Positions 1 through 9,800 of a DNA stretch of 64,000 bases are shown piece by piece. The translations under genes and the position numbers were made by a program. The DNA comes from Mycolicibacterium sp. MU0050 (lineage in GTDB: Bacteria; Actinomycetota; Actinomycetes; Mycobacteriales; Mycobacteriaceae). Where the stretch lies: assembly GCF_963378085.1 (NCBI RefSeq), contig NZ_OY726395.1, forward strand, positions 2,976,001 through 3,040,000, in the 5' to 3' direction. The stretch's first letter is position 1. Each line of letters begins with the position of its first letter. The notes under the pieces are model-generated. The model was not told the DNA's origin and did not search any database. It worked only from the letters and a program-made list of their open reading frames with translations.

Positions 1-2404
1 CGACCCGAAGCTTGCGCTGCAGCATCGAGGTGGAGCCGAACTGCGAGGACACGACGAGTTCGACGGCCTGCAGGAAGACATCGAGATCGTCGCCGATGTC
101 GGGGTCGACATCCTTGCGCTCGCCCGCCTTCACCGCGGTCACGCCGTCGGTGTACTCCGGCTCGGCCTGCGCCTTGCAGGCCTCGACGACGGCCTGGATC
201 TCCTCGTCGGTGATGAACGCGCCCTGCAGCCGGATGGGCTTGTTGGCGCCCATCGGCAGGAACAGGCCGTCGCCCATACCGATCAGCTTCTCGGCGCCCT
301 GCTGGTCGAGGATGACGCGGCTGTCGGTGAGCGACGACGTCGCGAACGCCAGCCGCGACGGCACGTTGGTCTTGATCAAACCGGTCACCACGTCCACCGA
401 CGGCCGCTGGGTGGCCAGCACCAGGTGGATGCCCGCGGCGCGCGCCTTCTGGGTGATCCGCACGATGGCGTCCTCGACGTCGCGCGGCGCGGTCATCATC
501 AGGTCCGCGAGCTCGTCGACGATCGCCAGGATGTAGGGGTAGGGCTTGTACTCCCGGTTGCTGCCCAGCGGCGCGGTGATCTCGCCGGACCGCACCTTCT
601 CGTTGAACACGTCGATGTGCCGCACCCGGGAGGCCTGCATGTCCTGGTAGCGCTGCTCCATCTCCTCGACCAGCCAGGCCAGCGCCGCGGCGGCCTTCTT
701 CGGCTCGGTGATGATCGGGGTGATGAGGTGCGGAATCCCTTCGTACGGCGTGAGTTCCACCATCTTGGGGTCGATCAGGATCATCCTGACCTCCTCCGGG
801 GTGGCCCGCGCCAGCAACGACACCAGCATCGAGTTGACGAAGCTGGACTTACCCGAACCCGTCGACCCGGCCACCAGCAGGTGCGGCATCTTCGCCAGGT
901 TGGCCGAGATGAAGTCACCCTCGATGTCCTTGCCGAGCCCGATCACCAACGGGTGGTGGTCTTTTCGGGTCTCCGGGGCGGTCAGGACGTCGGCCAGCCG
1001 GACCATCTCCCGGTCGGTGTTGGGCACCTCGATGCCGACGGCGGACTTGCCGGGGATCGGGGCGAGCATCCGCACGCTCTCGGTGGCCACCGCGTAGGCG
1101 ATGTTGCGGTGCAGCGCGGTGATCTTCTCGACCTTGACCCCGGGGCCGAGTTCCACCTCGTAGCGGGTGACGGTCGGTCCGCGGGTGCAGCCGGTCACGG
1201 CCGCGTCGACCTTGAACTGTTGCAGCACCGAGGAAATGGAGTCGACCATCGCCTCGTTGGCCGCGCTGCGGCGCTTCGGCGGGTCGCCGGCGATCAGCAG
1301 GTCGAGAGTCGGCAGCACGTAGGGCCCCTCGACGACCCGGTCCAGCGCCTGGGTCACCGCGGGTATGGCGGCCGGCTTGCGCTTGCGCGGCTTGGGCGCC
1401 ACCGCCGGTTCGGGGACCGTCGGCGCGTCGTCGAGACTCGCGGGCGCCTCGTCGTCGAGCGGGTAGTTGTCGTAGGGGGTGCCGCCCGGCCACGACGGCG
1501 GCTCGTCCTGGTAGGCCGCGGGGTCGTCGTAGTAGCCGTCGGAGAAGTCCTCCGGATCGTCGTGGGCCACACCGGCGTCGTCGTGCTCGTCGTAGTCGTC
1601 GTCGTAGTAGTGGTCGTCGTCGTAGTCCCGGTGCAGTCGCGTGCTGAACATGTGGTGCAGGGTGGCGGGCACCTCGCGGATGGTGGTGCCGGTCAGCAGC
1701 AGCACGCCGAAGATCGCGCCGATGAACAGCAGCGGCGCGGCGATCCACACGGTCAGTCCGTCGGACAGCGGCCCGCCGATGGCGAATCCGACGAAGCCCG
1801 CCGCCTCCGAGCGTGCGGCCGGGTCATCGGGTGAGCCCGACCACAGGTGCCAGAGCCCGAGGGTCGGCAGGGCCACCATGGCCGCACCCAGAATCAGTCG
1901 GGGTCGGGCCTCGGGGTCCGGGGAGGTGCGCATCAGCACGATCGCGATCGTCGCGATCAGCACGGGCAGCAGCCCGACGGCCGACCCGACGATGCTCCGC
2001 AGCACGTCGTCGATCCAGGCGCCGACCGGGCGGGCCGCGTCAAACCACGAACTCGCCGCGATGATCACGGCCACGCCGAGCAGCGCCAGCGCGATGCCGT
2101 CGCGGCGATGGCCGGGTTCGATGTCGCGGGCCCGGCCAACCGAGCGCGCGGTGCTGCCCGCGCCGCGGGCGAGCAACAGCCAGGTGGCCCGGGATGCGCG
2201 TCCGACCGCGACGCCGGCGGCCGCCACCGGCGACGGTCCGTGCTGGGGCCGGCGCGCACCGCCGCGCGCCGGCGCCTTCTTCCGCGGCGGGGCCGGCCGC
2301 TTGGTTCGCGCGCCGGACTTCGGGCCGGACTTGGATGCGGCTGCCGCTCGAGCTCCTGACCTGCTCGTTTTGCCGGCCGAACGCGCTGCGGTCTTACTAG
2401 GCAT
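1..2404 (-). CDS. ftsK: DNA translocase FtsK (3' end outside window)
   Basis: Septal DNA pump that drives chromosome segregation during division. About 801 residues are in the window. The N-terminus is Lys/Arg/Ala-rich, followed by four hydrophobic segments between about residues 100 and 240, then a linker at about 255-310 very rich in Asp, Tyr and Glu. The motor domain carries Walker A (GSTGSGKSS, near residue 510) and Walker B ([12 protein letters not shown]). The C-terminal DNA-reading domain lies beyond base 1. The ATG at 2404 is preceded by TAGGCT and 7 nt with no ribosome binding site, so the mRNA is probably leaderless. It is read divergently from the gene at 2609. Family assignment is firm. 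Confidence 0.96.
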   Translation of the reverse strand, partial: MPSKTAARSAGKTSRSGARAAAASKSGPKSGARTKRPAPPRKKAPARGGARRPQHGPSPVAAAGVAVGRASRATWLLLARGAGSTARSVGRARDIEPGHRRDGIALALLGVAVIIAASSWFDAARPVGAWIDDVLRSIVGSAVGLLPVLIATIAIVLMRTSPDPEARPRLILGAAMVALPTLGLWHLWSGSPDDPAARSEAAGFVGFAIGGPLSDGLTVWIAAPLLFIGAIFGVLLLTGTTIREVPATLHHMFSTRLHRDYDDDHYYDDDYDEHDDAGVAHDDPEDFSDGYYDDPAAYQDEPPSWPGGTPYDNYPLDDEAPASLDDAPTVPEPAVAPKPRKRKPAAIPAVTQALDRVVEGPYVLPTLDLLIAGDPPKRRSAANEAMVDSISSVLQQFKVDAAVTGCTRGPTVTRYEVELGPGVKVEKITALHRNIAYAVATESVRMLAPIPGKSAVGIEVPNTDREMVRLADVLTAPETRKDHHPLVIGLGKDIEGDFISANLAKMPHLLVAGSTGSGKSSFVNSMLVSLLARATPEEVRMILIDPKMVELTPYEGIPHLITPIITEPKKAAAALAWLVEEMEQRYQDMQASRVRHIDVFNEKVRSGEITAPLGSNREYKPYPYILAIVDELADLMMTAPRDVEDAIVRITQKARAAGIHLVLATQRPSVDVVTGLIKTNVPSRLAFATSSLTDSRVILDQQGAEKLIGMGDGLFLPMGANKPIRLQGAFITDEEIQAVVEACKAQAEPEYTDGVTAVKAGERKDVDPDIGDDLDVFLQAVELVVSSQFGSTSMLQRKLRV

Positions 2405-2411
2405 GGGCCCA

Positions 2412-2417
2412 AGCCTA
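2412..2417 (-). promoter_or_regulatory. -10 box (TAGGCT) of ftsK, leaderless
   Basis: TAGGCT on the minus strand ends 7 nt before the ATG at 2404, and there is no purine-rich ribosome binding site between. This is the spacing expected if transcription starts at the A of the start codon. The same hexamer sits at the same place before thyA, dapB, ribF and the metallophosphoesterase gene. Confidence 0.6.
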
Positions 2418-2565
2418 GTCGCAAGTACCTCATCTGCACCATCCGCCACACTGGTCACGAGGGGGTCTCTGGCGGCCCGCTGAGCACTTCGAACCCGGTC
2501 TGTGCCCGAATCGTTACCCGCGCGTAGCCCGGCCCCGGCTCCGCCGCGAGCGCGCCGGCGCGGAC

Positions 2566-2584
2566 TAGGGTGTGTGACGTCACA
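2566..2584 (+). promoter_or_regulatory. -10 box plus 12-bp palindrome before the monooxygenase/SDR operon
   Basis: TAGGGT at 2566-2571 is a good -10 hexamer. Immediately after it, TGTGACGTCACA at 2573-2584 is a perfect palindrome that would cover the start of transcription. A repressor bound here would block initiation. The half-sites resemble TGTGA/TCACA of CRP but are separated by only 2 bp, so a GntR- or TetR-like repressor is more likely. No regulator gene lies next to it. Confidence 0.5.
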
Positions 2585-2608
2585 TCGCCACCGCCTCCAG
2601 GAGCGCAC

Positions 2609-2923
2609 ATGCCCGTTGTCGTCGTTGCCACCATGACCGCCAAACCCGAGTCCGTCGACGCCGTGCGCAGTGCCTGTACGGAGGCCATCGAAGCAGTGCA
2701 CGCCGAGCCCGGCTGCGAGCTCTACGCGCTGCATGAGGCGGGCGACACCTTCGTCTTCATCGAGCAGTGGGCCGACGAGGAGGCGCTGAAGACCCACAGC
2801 ACCGCCCCGGCCATCGGCGCGCTGTTCGGTGCGGTCGGCGAGCTGCTCGACGGCGCACCCGACATCAAGATGCTCTCCCCGGTGGTCGCCGGCGACCCGG
2901 CCAAGGGCAAGCTGCGCGGCTGA
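2609..2923 (+). CDS. antibiotic biosynthesis monooxygenase (ABM) domain protein
   Basis: A 104-residue single-domain protein of the ABM ferredoxin-like fold. It begins [19 protein letters not shown] and contains the family's [20 protein letters not shown] stretch. Members are small dimeric cofactor-free oxygenases, or haem or quinol-handling proteins, and the substrate cannot be told from sequence. The ATG at 2609 has AGGAG upstream (CCAGGAGCGCAC). An upstream in-frame start at 2570 would fall inside the palindrome and is not favoured. Its stop overlaps the next start (TGATG), so it is translationally coupled to the SDR gene. Confidence 0.85.
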   Translation: MPVVVVATMTAKPESVDAVRSACTEAIEAVHAEPGCELYALHEAGDTFVFIEQWADEEALKTHSTAPAIGALFGAVGELLDGAPDIKMLSPVVAGDPAKGKLRG

Positions 2924-3744
2924 TGGGCGACAGTCTGCGCGGAAAGACCGCGTTCATCACCGGCGCCGCACGCGGCCAGGGCCGGGCGCACGCCCTCAAG
3001 CTGGCCTCCGAGGGCGCCGACATCATCGCCGTCGACCTGTGCGAGCAAATCGAGTCGGTCCCGTATCCGCTGGCCTCCCCCGACGACCTCGACGCCACCG
3101 TCAAACTCGTCGAGGAGACCGGATCCCGAATCGTCGCGCTGCAGGCCGACGTTCGCGATCGCGACTCGCTCAAGACCGCGCTGCTCACCGGAACCGCCGA
3201 ACTCGGTGACCGGCTCGACATCGTCATCGCCAACGCGGGGATCGCGCCGATGGCCGCCGACAACGCCTGGCAGGACGTCATCGACGTGAACCTGACCGGC
3301 GTCTACCACACCGTGGACGTCGCCATGAAGCCGATGATCAAGTTCGGCAACGGCGGGGCGATCGTGCTGACCAGTTCGGTGGCCGGCCTGGTCGGCCTCG
3401 GCTCACCGGTGGCGGGCTCGGTCGGCTACGCCGCCGCCAAGCACGGCATCGTCGGACTCATGCGGGTGTACGCGAATGTGCTGGCGCAGTTCAGCATTCG
3501 GGTCAACTCGGTACATCCCGCCGGGGTGGACACCCCGATGATCGACAACGACTTCACCCGGTCGTGGCTGGCGGGCATGGCGCAGCAATCCGAAGGTGGG
3601 CCGGACATGGGCAACGCGCTGCCGGTGCAAACCCTGCAGGTCGAGGACATCGCGAACGCGGCGTACTACCTGGTGTCGGATGCCGGGCGCTACGTCACCG
3701 GCGTGGCGCTGCCCGTCGACGCCGGGTATGTGAACAAGCGCTGA
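2923..3744 (+). CDS. mycofactocin-type short-chain dehydrogenase/reductase
   Basis: NAD-dependent oxidoreductase of 273 residues. The nucleotide motif is [12 protein letters not shown], followed by IIAVDLC. There is an extra loop ([20 protein letters not shown]), NAG in IVIANAG, a catalytic serine in VLTSSVAG, and YAAAK. The GQGRAHA motif and the loop are typical of the SDR subfamily whose NAD is thought not to exchange and which is re-oxidised through mycofactocin; that partnership is inferred from family knowledge. The start ATG overlaps the stop of the ABM gene. The natural alcohol substrate is unknown. Confidence 0.9.
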   Translation: MGDSLRGKTAFITGAARGQGRAHALKLASEGADIIAVDLCEQIESVPYPLASPDDLDATVKLVEETGSRIVALQADVRDRDSLKTALLTGTAELGDRLDIVIANAGIAPMAADNAWQDVIDVNLTGVYHTVDVAMKPMIKFGNGGAIVLTSSVAGLVGLGSPVAGSVGYAAAKHGIVGLMRVYANVLAQFSIRVNSVHPAGVDTPMIDNDFTRSWLAGMAQQSEGGPDMGNALPVQTLQVEDIANAAYYLVSDAGRYVTGVALPVDAGYVNKR

Positions 3745-3755
3745 GAGCCACGTCA

Positions 3756-4628
3756 GTGCCCCGCAACGATGCAGCGCGAACGGCTTTCGGGCCGATGGCG
3801 CTCGCGGCGATCGAACACCACGAGCCGCCCGCGCGCCGACTGGTCGACGACGATCTGGCCGCTGCGTTCCTGCCCGCGCACCTGCGCGCCGTGGTGGCGG
3901 CCGCCCGATTCGCGCCGGTTCGCGCCGCGTTGATCCGGGCCTCGGATCGGGTGGCCCCGGGCCTGTGGGCGAGCATCGCGTGCCGCAAACGGTTCATCGA
4001 CGAACGGCTGTCCGACCCGCTGCACGAGTTCGACGCCACGGTGATCCTCGGCGCGGGCCTCGACACCCGCGCCTACCGCATCGCCCGACACAGCCGACTT
4101 CCGGTGTTCGAGGTCGATCAGCAGGCCAACATCGAACGCAAAGCGGCGGCCGTGCGCCGCGCACTCGGTGAGATCCCGCCCTCGGTGCGTCTGGTGCCGG
4201 CCGATCTCGAACACGACGACCTGCTCGCCGCGCTCGCCGCGCATGGTTTCGACCCGACCCGGCGCACCTTCTTCATCTGCGAGGGCGTGACGCAATACCT
4301 ACGGCCGCCGGCGGTGACGTCGCTGTTCGAACAGTTGCGCGGCGCGGCCCCCGGCAGCCGGCTCATCTTCAGCCATGTCCGCCAGGACTTCATCGACGGC
4401 ACCAACCGCTACGACGCGCAGTCTTTGCACAAGCGATTCCTGGGTCCAGAACCTTTGTGGCACTACGGACTTGATCCCGAGCGCCTGCACGACCACCTCG
4501 CCGAACACGGCTGGCGCCTGATCGAGCAGGTGGGTCCCGGCTACTACCGCGACACCTACATCCGGCCCACCGGGCGCGCCATGACCGCCTCTGGCATCGA
4601 ATGGATGGCGCACGCCGAGTTGCCCTAG
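3756..4628 (+). CDS. class I SAM-dependent methyltransferase (TIGR00027 / LCMT-like)
   Basis: A 290-residue protein of the large mycobacterial family of putative S-adenosyl-methionine methyltransferases related to leucine carboxyl methyltransferase. The SAM-binding signature is VILGAGLDTRAYR, followed by the acidic strand PVFEVDQ and the family motif FICEGVTQYL. The chosen start is GTG at 3756, 11 nt after the SDR stop; ATG at 3795 is an alternative. It probably belongs to the operon starting at 2609. The methyl acceptor is unknown for this family. Confidence 0.85.
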   Translation: MPRNDAARTAFGPMALAAIEHHEPPARRLVDDDLAAAFLPAHLRAVVAAARFAPVRAALIRASDRVAPGLWASIACRKRFIDERLSDPLHEFDATVILGAGLDTRAYRIARHSRLPVFEVDQQANIERKAAAVRRALGEIPPSVRLVPADLEHDDLLAALAAHGFDPTRRTFFICEGVTQYLRPPAVTSLFEQLRGAAPGSRLIFSHVRQDFIDGTNRYDAQSLHKRFLGPEPLWHYGLDPERLHDHLAEHGWRLIEQVGPGYYRDTYIRPTGRAMTASGIEWMAHAELP

Positions 4629-4630
4629 GC

Positions 4631-4669
4631 CCCAGATGAGAAAGCTCTCATCTGGGTTTCACCTGGGGT
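4631..4669 (+). promoter_or_regulatory. OmpR-type operator: inverted copy plus tandem 11-bp repeats
   Basis: CCCAGATGAG at 4631-4640 and CTCATCTGGG at 4647-4656 are a perfect 10-bp inverted repeat. The right arm is also the first unit of a direct repeat with an 11-bp period: TCATCTGGGTT at 4648-4658 and TCACCTGGGGT at 4659-4669, matching at 9 of 11 positions. Head-to-tail 11-bp units are the usual binding pattern of OmpR-family regulators, and one is encoded at 6503. The array ends 19-28 nt before the start of the next gene. It could in addition act as a terminator hairpin for the methyltransferase. Confidence 0.55.
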
Positions 4670-4696
4670 CCACGCCGGCCCAGCACAGTGGTCGAC

Positions 4697-5017
4697 ATGC
4701 GGATGATCATCTGGGCGGTGGTGGCGGCGGCCGCCGCGGCCGGCGTCGGCGTCGCGGTAGTGTCGATGCAGCCCACCGCCGCCGAGGAACCCCTGCAGCC
4801 GATTCGGGTCCAGGCGCCGCAACGCCCCGGTCCCGCCGCACCCGAGCCGGAACCGGCCCCGCGGCCCGCGCACGCGGACCCCCCGGACGTGCCGCCGCCG
4901 CCGCCGGCCATCCAAACCATCAACCCGCCGGCCCCCGCCCCGGCACCCGCCCCCCGCCACCACGACGGGGACGACGACTGGGACGACGACGACTGGGGTG
5001 AGGACTGGGACGACTGA
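4697..5017 (+). CDS. small exported Pro-rich protein with Asp/Trp-rich tail
   Basis: No known family is recognised. It has 106 residues from the ATG at 4697 (a GTG at 4688 would add three). An N-terminal hydrophobic segment (IIWAVVAAAAAAGVGVAVV) is followed by SMQPTAAEE, a likely export signal or anchor. The middle is Pro/Ala-rich, which suggests an extended spacer. The tail is HH followed by DGDDDW, DDDDW and GEDWDD, a dense acidic/aromatic patch that could bind cations or basic partners. It lies directly upstream of a histidine kinase gene and directly downstream of the OmpR-type repeats, so it may be an accessory or output of that two-component system. Confidence 0.65.
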   Translation: MRMIIWAVVAAAAAAGVGVAVVSMQPTAAEEPLQPIRVQAPQRPGPAAPEPEPAPRPAHADPPDVPPPPPAIQTINPPAPAPAPAPRHHDGDDDWDDDDWGEDWDD

Positions 5018-5045
5018 TCGCCGCGCAACGGACAGGATGGCAAAC

Positions 5046-6518
5046 ATGACCCAGCGCGCCCGCACCCCGAGGTGGCGCCGGATGCTCCCCACCACGGCGC
5101 GGACGCGGATCATCGGCTGGGTGCTGCTGCTGGTGATGGCCGCCCTGGGCATCGTCACGCTGGCGACCTGGCTGTTGCTGAAGTCGAGCATCAACGCCCG
5201 CATCGACGAGGCCTTGCGCGTCGAGGTCGAGGAGTTCACCGAACTGAGCGCGCCCGGGGTCAACCCGCGTACCGGGGCGCCCTTCGCCGGCATCGACGAG
5301 GTCATCCACGAGGCCATCGCCTACAACATCGCCCGCCCCAACGAGAAGTTCCTCGGGTACGTCGACGGCGAATACCGCACGCAGAGCCGGCAGGAACCCG
5401 GCGCCACCGAGGTGCTCGCCCAGGACCGGGCCTTCGAACAGCTCGTCGCCTCCGTCACAGCGCCCACCGAAGGGCACTACGAACACCCCGAGGCCGGCGA
5501 GGTCCGCTACCTGGCTATCCCGGTCTCCCTCGACGGGGACGAATCCCGCGGCGTGATCGTCGCGGCCTACCTCGGCGACGCCGAGCGCGAGGCCGCCGAC
5601 AACGCCGCCCAGATGATGCTGCTGGTCGGCTCGGTGACGGTGGTGCTCGCCGCCGGGGCCGCGTGGCTGCTCGCCGGCCGCATCCTGCACCCGCTGCACG
5701 ACGTGATGAAGACCGCGCACACCATCACCGACACCGACATGTCCCAACGAATCCCGTTGCGGCGCGGCGGCGAGCGTGACGAGATCAACGAACTGGTCGC
5801 CACCATCAACGGCATGCTGGATCGGATCGAGGCCGGGGTGGCCGCCCAGCGGCGGTTCATCGACGACGCCGGCCACGAGCTGCGCACCCCGATCACGATC
5901 GTGCGCGGCCATCTGGAGGTGCTCGACCCGACCGATCCGGAGGACATCACCGCGACCATCGCGCTCGTCGACGACGAGTTGACGCGGATGAACCGGTTGG
6001 TGACCGACCTGCTGGTGTTGGCGCACTCCGAACAGCCGACCTTCCTGCAACCGGAGTACACCGACGTCGCCGCGCTGACCGAGGACGCCTTCGTCAAGCT
6101 CACCCGGCTCGCCGAGCGCAACTTCGTCCTGGAGACCACGGCCAACGTCACCGCGGTGCTCGATCCGCAGCGCATCACCCAGGCCCTGGTCGCGTTGGCC
6201 GACAACGCAAGTCGCTTCACCGAGCCGGGTGGGCGCATCGGGATGGGGTCGCAGTTGTCCGGCGGCTGGCTGCGGTTCTGGGTGTCGGACTCCGGCCCCG
6301 GCGTCGGCGCGCAGGATCAGGCGCTGATCTTCGACCGGTTCGCCCGGGGCAGCGGCGCGCGACACGCCGGCGAGGGCGCCGGCCTCGGCCTCTCGATCGT
6401 CCGCGCCATCGCGGTCGCCCACGGGGGCGACGTGTTGCTCGACAGCGTGCAGGGGCGAGGCGCCACGTTCACCATCACCATTCCCGCCGTCCTGGAGGAC
6501 CGATGGCCCGCATCCTGA
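5046..6518 (+). CDS. membrane sensor histidine kinase
   Basis: A 490-residue kinase counted from ATG 5046 (ATG 5037 is an alternative). TM1 is at about residues 22-45, an extracytoplasmic sensor domain of about 140 residues follows, TM2 is at about 190-212, then a HAMP domain. The HisKA motif is DDAGHELRTP with phospho-acceptor His277. The ATPase domain has an N box (ALADNASRF), G1 (VSDSGPGVG), an F box (FDRFARG) and G2 (GEGAGLGLSIV). The sensor domain has no recognisable fold, so the signal is unknown. Its 3' end overlaps the response regulator by 16 nt. Kinase-before-regulator order is less common than the reverse. Confidence 0.92.
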   Translation: MTQRARTPRWRRMLPTTARTRIIGWVLLLVMAALGIVTLATWLLLKSSINARIDEALRVEVEEFTELSAPGVNPRTGAPFAGIDEVIHEAIAYNIARPNEKFLGYVDGEYRTQSRQEPGATEVLAQDRAFEQLVASVTAPTEGHYEHPEAGEVRYLAIPVSLDGDESRGVIVAAYLGDAEREAADNAAQMMLLVGSVTVVLAAGAAWLLAGRILHPLHDVMKTAHTITDTDMSQRIPLRRGGERDEINELVATINGMLDRIEAGVAAQRRFIDDAGHELRTPITIVRGHLEVLDPTDPEDITATIALVDDELTRMNRLVTDLLVLAHSEQPTFLQPEYTDVAALTEDAFVKLTRLAERNFVLETTANVTAVLDPQRITQALVALADNASRFTEPGGRIGMGSQLSGGWLRFWVSDSGPGVGAQDQALIFDRFARGSGARHAGEGAGLGLSIVRAIAVAHGGDVLLDSVQGRGATFTITIPAVLEDRWPAS

Positions 6519-7168
6519 TCGCCGAAGACGAACCCCGGATCTCGTCGTTCATCCGAAAAGGGCTGACCGCCAACGGTTTCGCCGTCACCGAGGTGACCGA
6601 CGGCGCGGACGCCTACGCGTACGCGCGCACCGGCGACTTCGACCTGATGGTGCTCGACATCGGCCTGCCGCGGATGGACGGCTTCGAGGTGCTGCGCAGG
6701 CTGCGCGGGGAGAACCACCAGATCCCCGTGGTCATGCTGACCGCCCGCACCAGCGTCGCCGACACCGTGGCCGGCCTGGAGGGCGGCGCCGACGACTACA
6801 TGCCCAAGCCGTTCCGGTTCGAGGAGTTGCTGGCCCGGATCCGGCTGCGGCTGGCCACCGATCGGGTCGGCGAACTGACCGTGCTGTCCTGCGGCGGACT
6901 GAGTCTGGACCTGCGCACCCGCCAGGCGGAGGTCGACGGCCGCACGGTCGACCTGTCGGCGCGGGAATTCGCGCTCGCCGAGACGTTTCTGCGCCATCCC
7001 GGCCAGGTGTTGTCCCGCGAACAGTTGCTCAGCCGAGTGTGGGGATATGACTACGATCCCGGCTCCAACGTGGTCGACGTCTACGTCCGGTACCTGCGGC
7101 GCAAGCTGGGCGCGGATCGCTTCGTGACCCTGCGGGGCATGGGTTATCGCCTGGAGGCGCTGCCCTGA
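6503..7168 (+). CDS. OmpR-family response regulator
   Basis: A 221-residue DNA-binding regulator. The receiver domain has acidic residues in IAEDE, phospho-acceptor Asp52 in LMVLDIGLPRMDG, and Lys102 in YMPKPF. The C-terminal winged helix includes LSAREFALAETFLRHPGQ and VVDVYVRYLRRKLG. The ATG sits inside the kinase gene with GGAGGAC just upstream, implying coupled translation. It is the natural candidate to bind the 11-bp repeats at 4648-4669 and so to autoregulate the peptide/kinase/regulator operon; this is inference. I cannot assign it to a named mycobacterial pair. Confidence 0.93.
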   Translation: MARILIAEDEPRISSFIRKGLTANGFAVTEVTDGADAYAYARTGDFDLMVLDIGLPRMDGFEVLRRLRGENHQIPVVMLTARTSVADTVAGLEGGADDYMPKPFRFEELLARIRLRLATDRVGELTVLSCGGLSLDLRTRQAEVDGRTVDLSAREFALAETFLRHPGQVLSREQLLSRVWGYDYDPGSNVVDVYVRYLRRKLGADRFVTLRGMGYRLEALP

Positions 7169-7178
7169 GCGGCCCCGG

Positions 7179-8855
7179 TCAGATCTCCAGCACCGTCGGC
7201 ACGATCATCGGCTGGCGCCGGTAGGTCTCGCCCACCCACTTGCCGACCGCGCGGCGCACCGCCTGCGCGATGCGGACCGGGTCGGTCACGCCCTCGGCGA
7301 CCAGGTTGTCCAGCTCGGCGCTCACCTTCAGCGCCGCCGGTTCCAGCGCCTTGGGATCCTCGGAGAACCCGCGAGCGTGCAGATGCGGTGGTGCGGCGGG
7401 CTTTCCGGTCCCGCGGTGCACGACCACCGTGACCGCGACGAATCCCGAGGACAGGATGAGCCGCTCCCCCAGCGTGGCGTCGCCGACGTCACCGGTGATC
7501 AGCCCATCGACGAACATCTTGCCCACCGGGACCGCACCCGCGATGGACGCCACCCCGCCAACCAGGTCGACGCTGACGCCGTTCTCGGCGAGCACGATGT
7601 TCTCTTCGGGCACACCGGTACTGGCCGCCAGCTTCGCGTTGGCACGCAGGTGCCGCCAGGTGCCGTGCACCGGCATGACGTTGCGGGGCCGCACGCCGTT
7701 GTACAGGAACAACAGCTCGCCGGCGTACGCGTGCCCGGAGACGTGAACGCGGACTTGGCTGTTGGTGACGACGCGGGCGCCGATCTTGGCGAGCGCGTCG
7801 ATCACGCCGTACACCGCTTCCTCGTTGCCGGGAATCAGTGAGCTGGACAGCACGATCAAGTCGCCGGCGGTCAGGGTGATGCTGCGGTGCTCGCCGCGCG
7901 ACATCCGCGACAGCGCCGCCATGGGCTCGCCCTGGGTGCCCGTGGTCACCAGCACCACCAGCTGCGGCGGCATCATCTCGGCGGCGCCGATGTCGATCAC
8001 GTCGTCGTCGGCGACGGTCAAGAAGCCGAGCTCGCGGGCGATCCCCATGTTGCGGACCATCGACCGGCCGACGAAGGACACCTTGCGGCCCAACGCCACT
8101 GCGGCGTCGACGATCTGCTGCACCCGGTCGACGTTGGAGGCGAAGCACGCGACGATCACCCGACCCTCCGCGCCGCGGATCAGCCGGTGCAGATTCGGCC
8201 CGATCTCGCTCTCCGACGGTCCCACACCCGGATGCTCGGCGTTGGTGGAGTCACACAGGAACAGGTCGACCCCGGCGTCGCCGAGCCGCGACATCCCGGG
8301 CAGATCGGTGGGCCGGCCGTCCAGCGGCAGCTGGTCGAGTTTGATGTCGCCGGTGTGCAGGACGGTGCCGGCCCCGGTGTGCACGGCGATCGCCAGCGCG
8401 TCCGGGATCGAATGGTTGACCGCGAAGTACTGGCACTCGAAGACGCCGTGGGTGCTGCGCTGCCCCTCGGCGACCTCCACGAAGTCCGGTTTGATGCGGT
8501 GCTCGCGGCACTTGGCGGCCACCAGCGCCAGGGTGAACTTCGAACCCACGATCGGAATGTCGGAGCGCAGCTTGAGCAGGAACGGGATGGCGCCGATGTG
8601 GTCCTCGTGCGCGTGCGTGAGGACCAGCGCCTCGATGTCGTCGAGGCGGTCTTCGATATGCCGCAGGTCGGGCAGGATCAGGTCGACGCCCGGCTCGTCG
8701 TGGGTGGGGAACAGCACCCCGCAGTCGACGATCAACAACCGGCCGAGGTGCTCGAACACCGTCATGTTGCGGCCGATTTCGCCGATGCCGCCCAGCGCCG
8801 TCACCCGCAGCCCGCCGGGCTCCAGCGGGCCGGGCGGTGCCAAATCGGTATTCAT
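7179..8855 (-). CDS. rnj: ribonuclease J
   Basis: Dual endo/5'-exoribonuclease of the metallo-beta-lactamase/beta-CASP type, acting in RNA turnover and rRNA maturation. It has 558 residues. The zinc ligands are in LTHAHEDHIGAIPF, followed by VNHSIPDALAIAV and HTGDIKLD, then the beta-CASP region (CDSTNAEHPG, SSSLIPGNE) and HVSGHA. It begins 9 nt after dapA and closes the six-gene operon that starts with thyA. It converges on the response regulator gene with a 10-nt gap. Confidence 0.95.
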   Translation of the reverse strand: MNTDLAPPGPLEPGGLRVTALGGIGEIGRNMTVFEHLGRLLIVDCGVLFPTHDEPGVDLILPDLRHIEDRLDDIEALVLTHAHEDHIGAIPFLLKLRSDIPIVGSKFTLALVAAKCREHRIKPDFVEVAEGQRSTHGVFECQYFAVNHSIPDALAIAVHTGAGTVLHTGDIKLDQLPLDGRPTDLPGMSRLGDAGVDLFLCDSTNAEHPGVGPSESEIGPNLHRLIRGAEGRVIVACFASNVDRVQQIVDAAVALGRKVSFVGRSMVRNMGIARELGFLTVADDDVIDIGAAEMMPPQLVVLVTTGTQGEPMAALSRMSRGEHRSITLTAGDLIVLSSSLIPGNEEAVYGVIDALAKIGARVVTNSQVRVHVSGHAYAGELLFLYNGVRPRNVMPVHGTWRHLRANAKLAASTGVPEENIVLAENGVSVDLVGGVASIAGAVPVGKMFVDGLITGDVGDATLGERLILSSGFVAVTVVVHRGTGKPAAPPHLHARGFSEDPKALEPAALKVSAELDNLVAEGVTDPVRIAQAVRRAVGKWVGETYRRQPMIVPTVLEI

Positions 8856-8864
8856 GAGGACGTC

Positions 8865-9800
<936 letters not shown>

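Noticed and set aside
1560..1640. Trinucleotide (GTC)n repeat as a microsatellite or regulatory repeat
   Set aside because: It is in frame and encodes the Asp-rich FtsK linker, so it is explained as coding sequence.
2573..2584. CRP/cAMP receptor site
   Set aside because: The TGTGA and TCACA halves are 2 bp apart instead of the 6 bp needed, so it is kept only as a palindrome of unknown owner.
4631..4656. Simple rho-independent terminator of the methyltransferase gene
   Set aside because: The stem is followed by TTTC only, and its right arm is repeated in tandem at 11 bp, which a terminator does not explain. It is kept as an operator with terminator as a secondary possibility.
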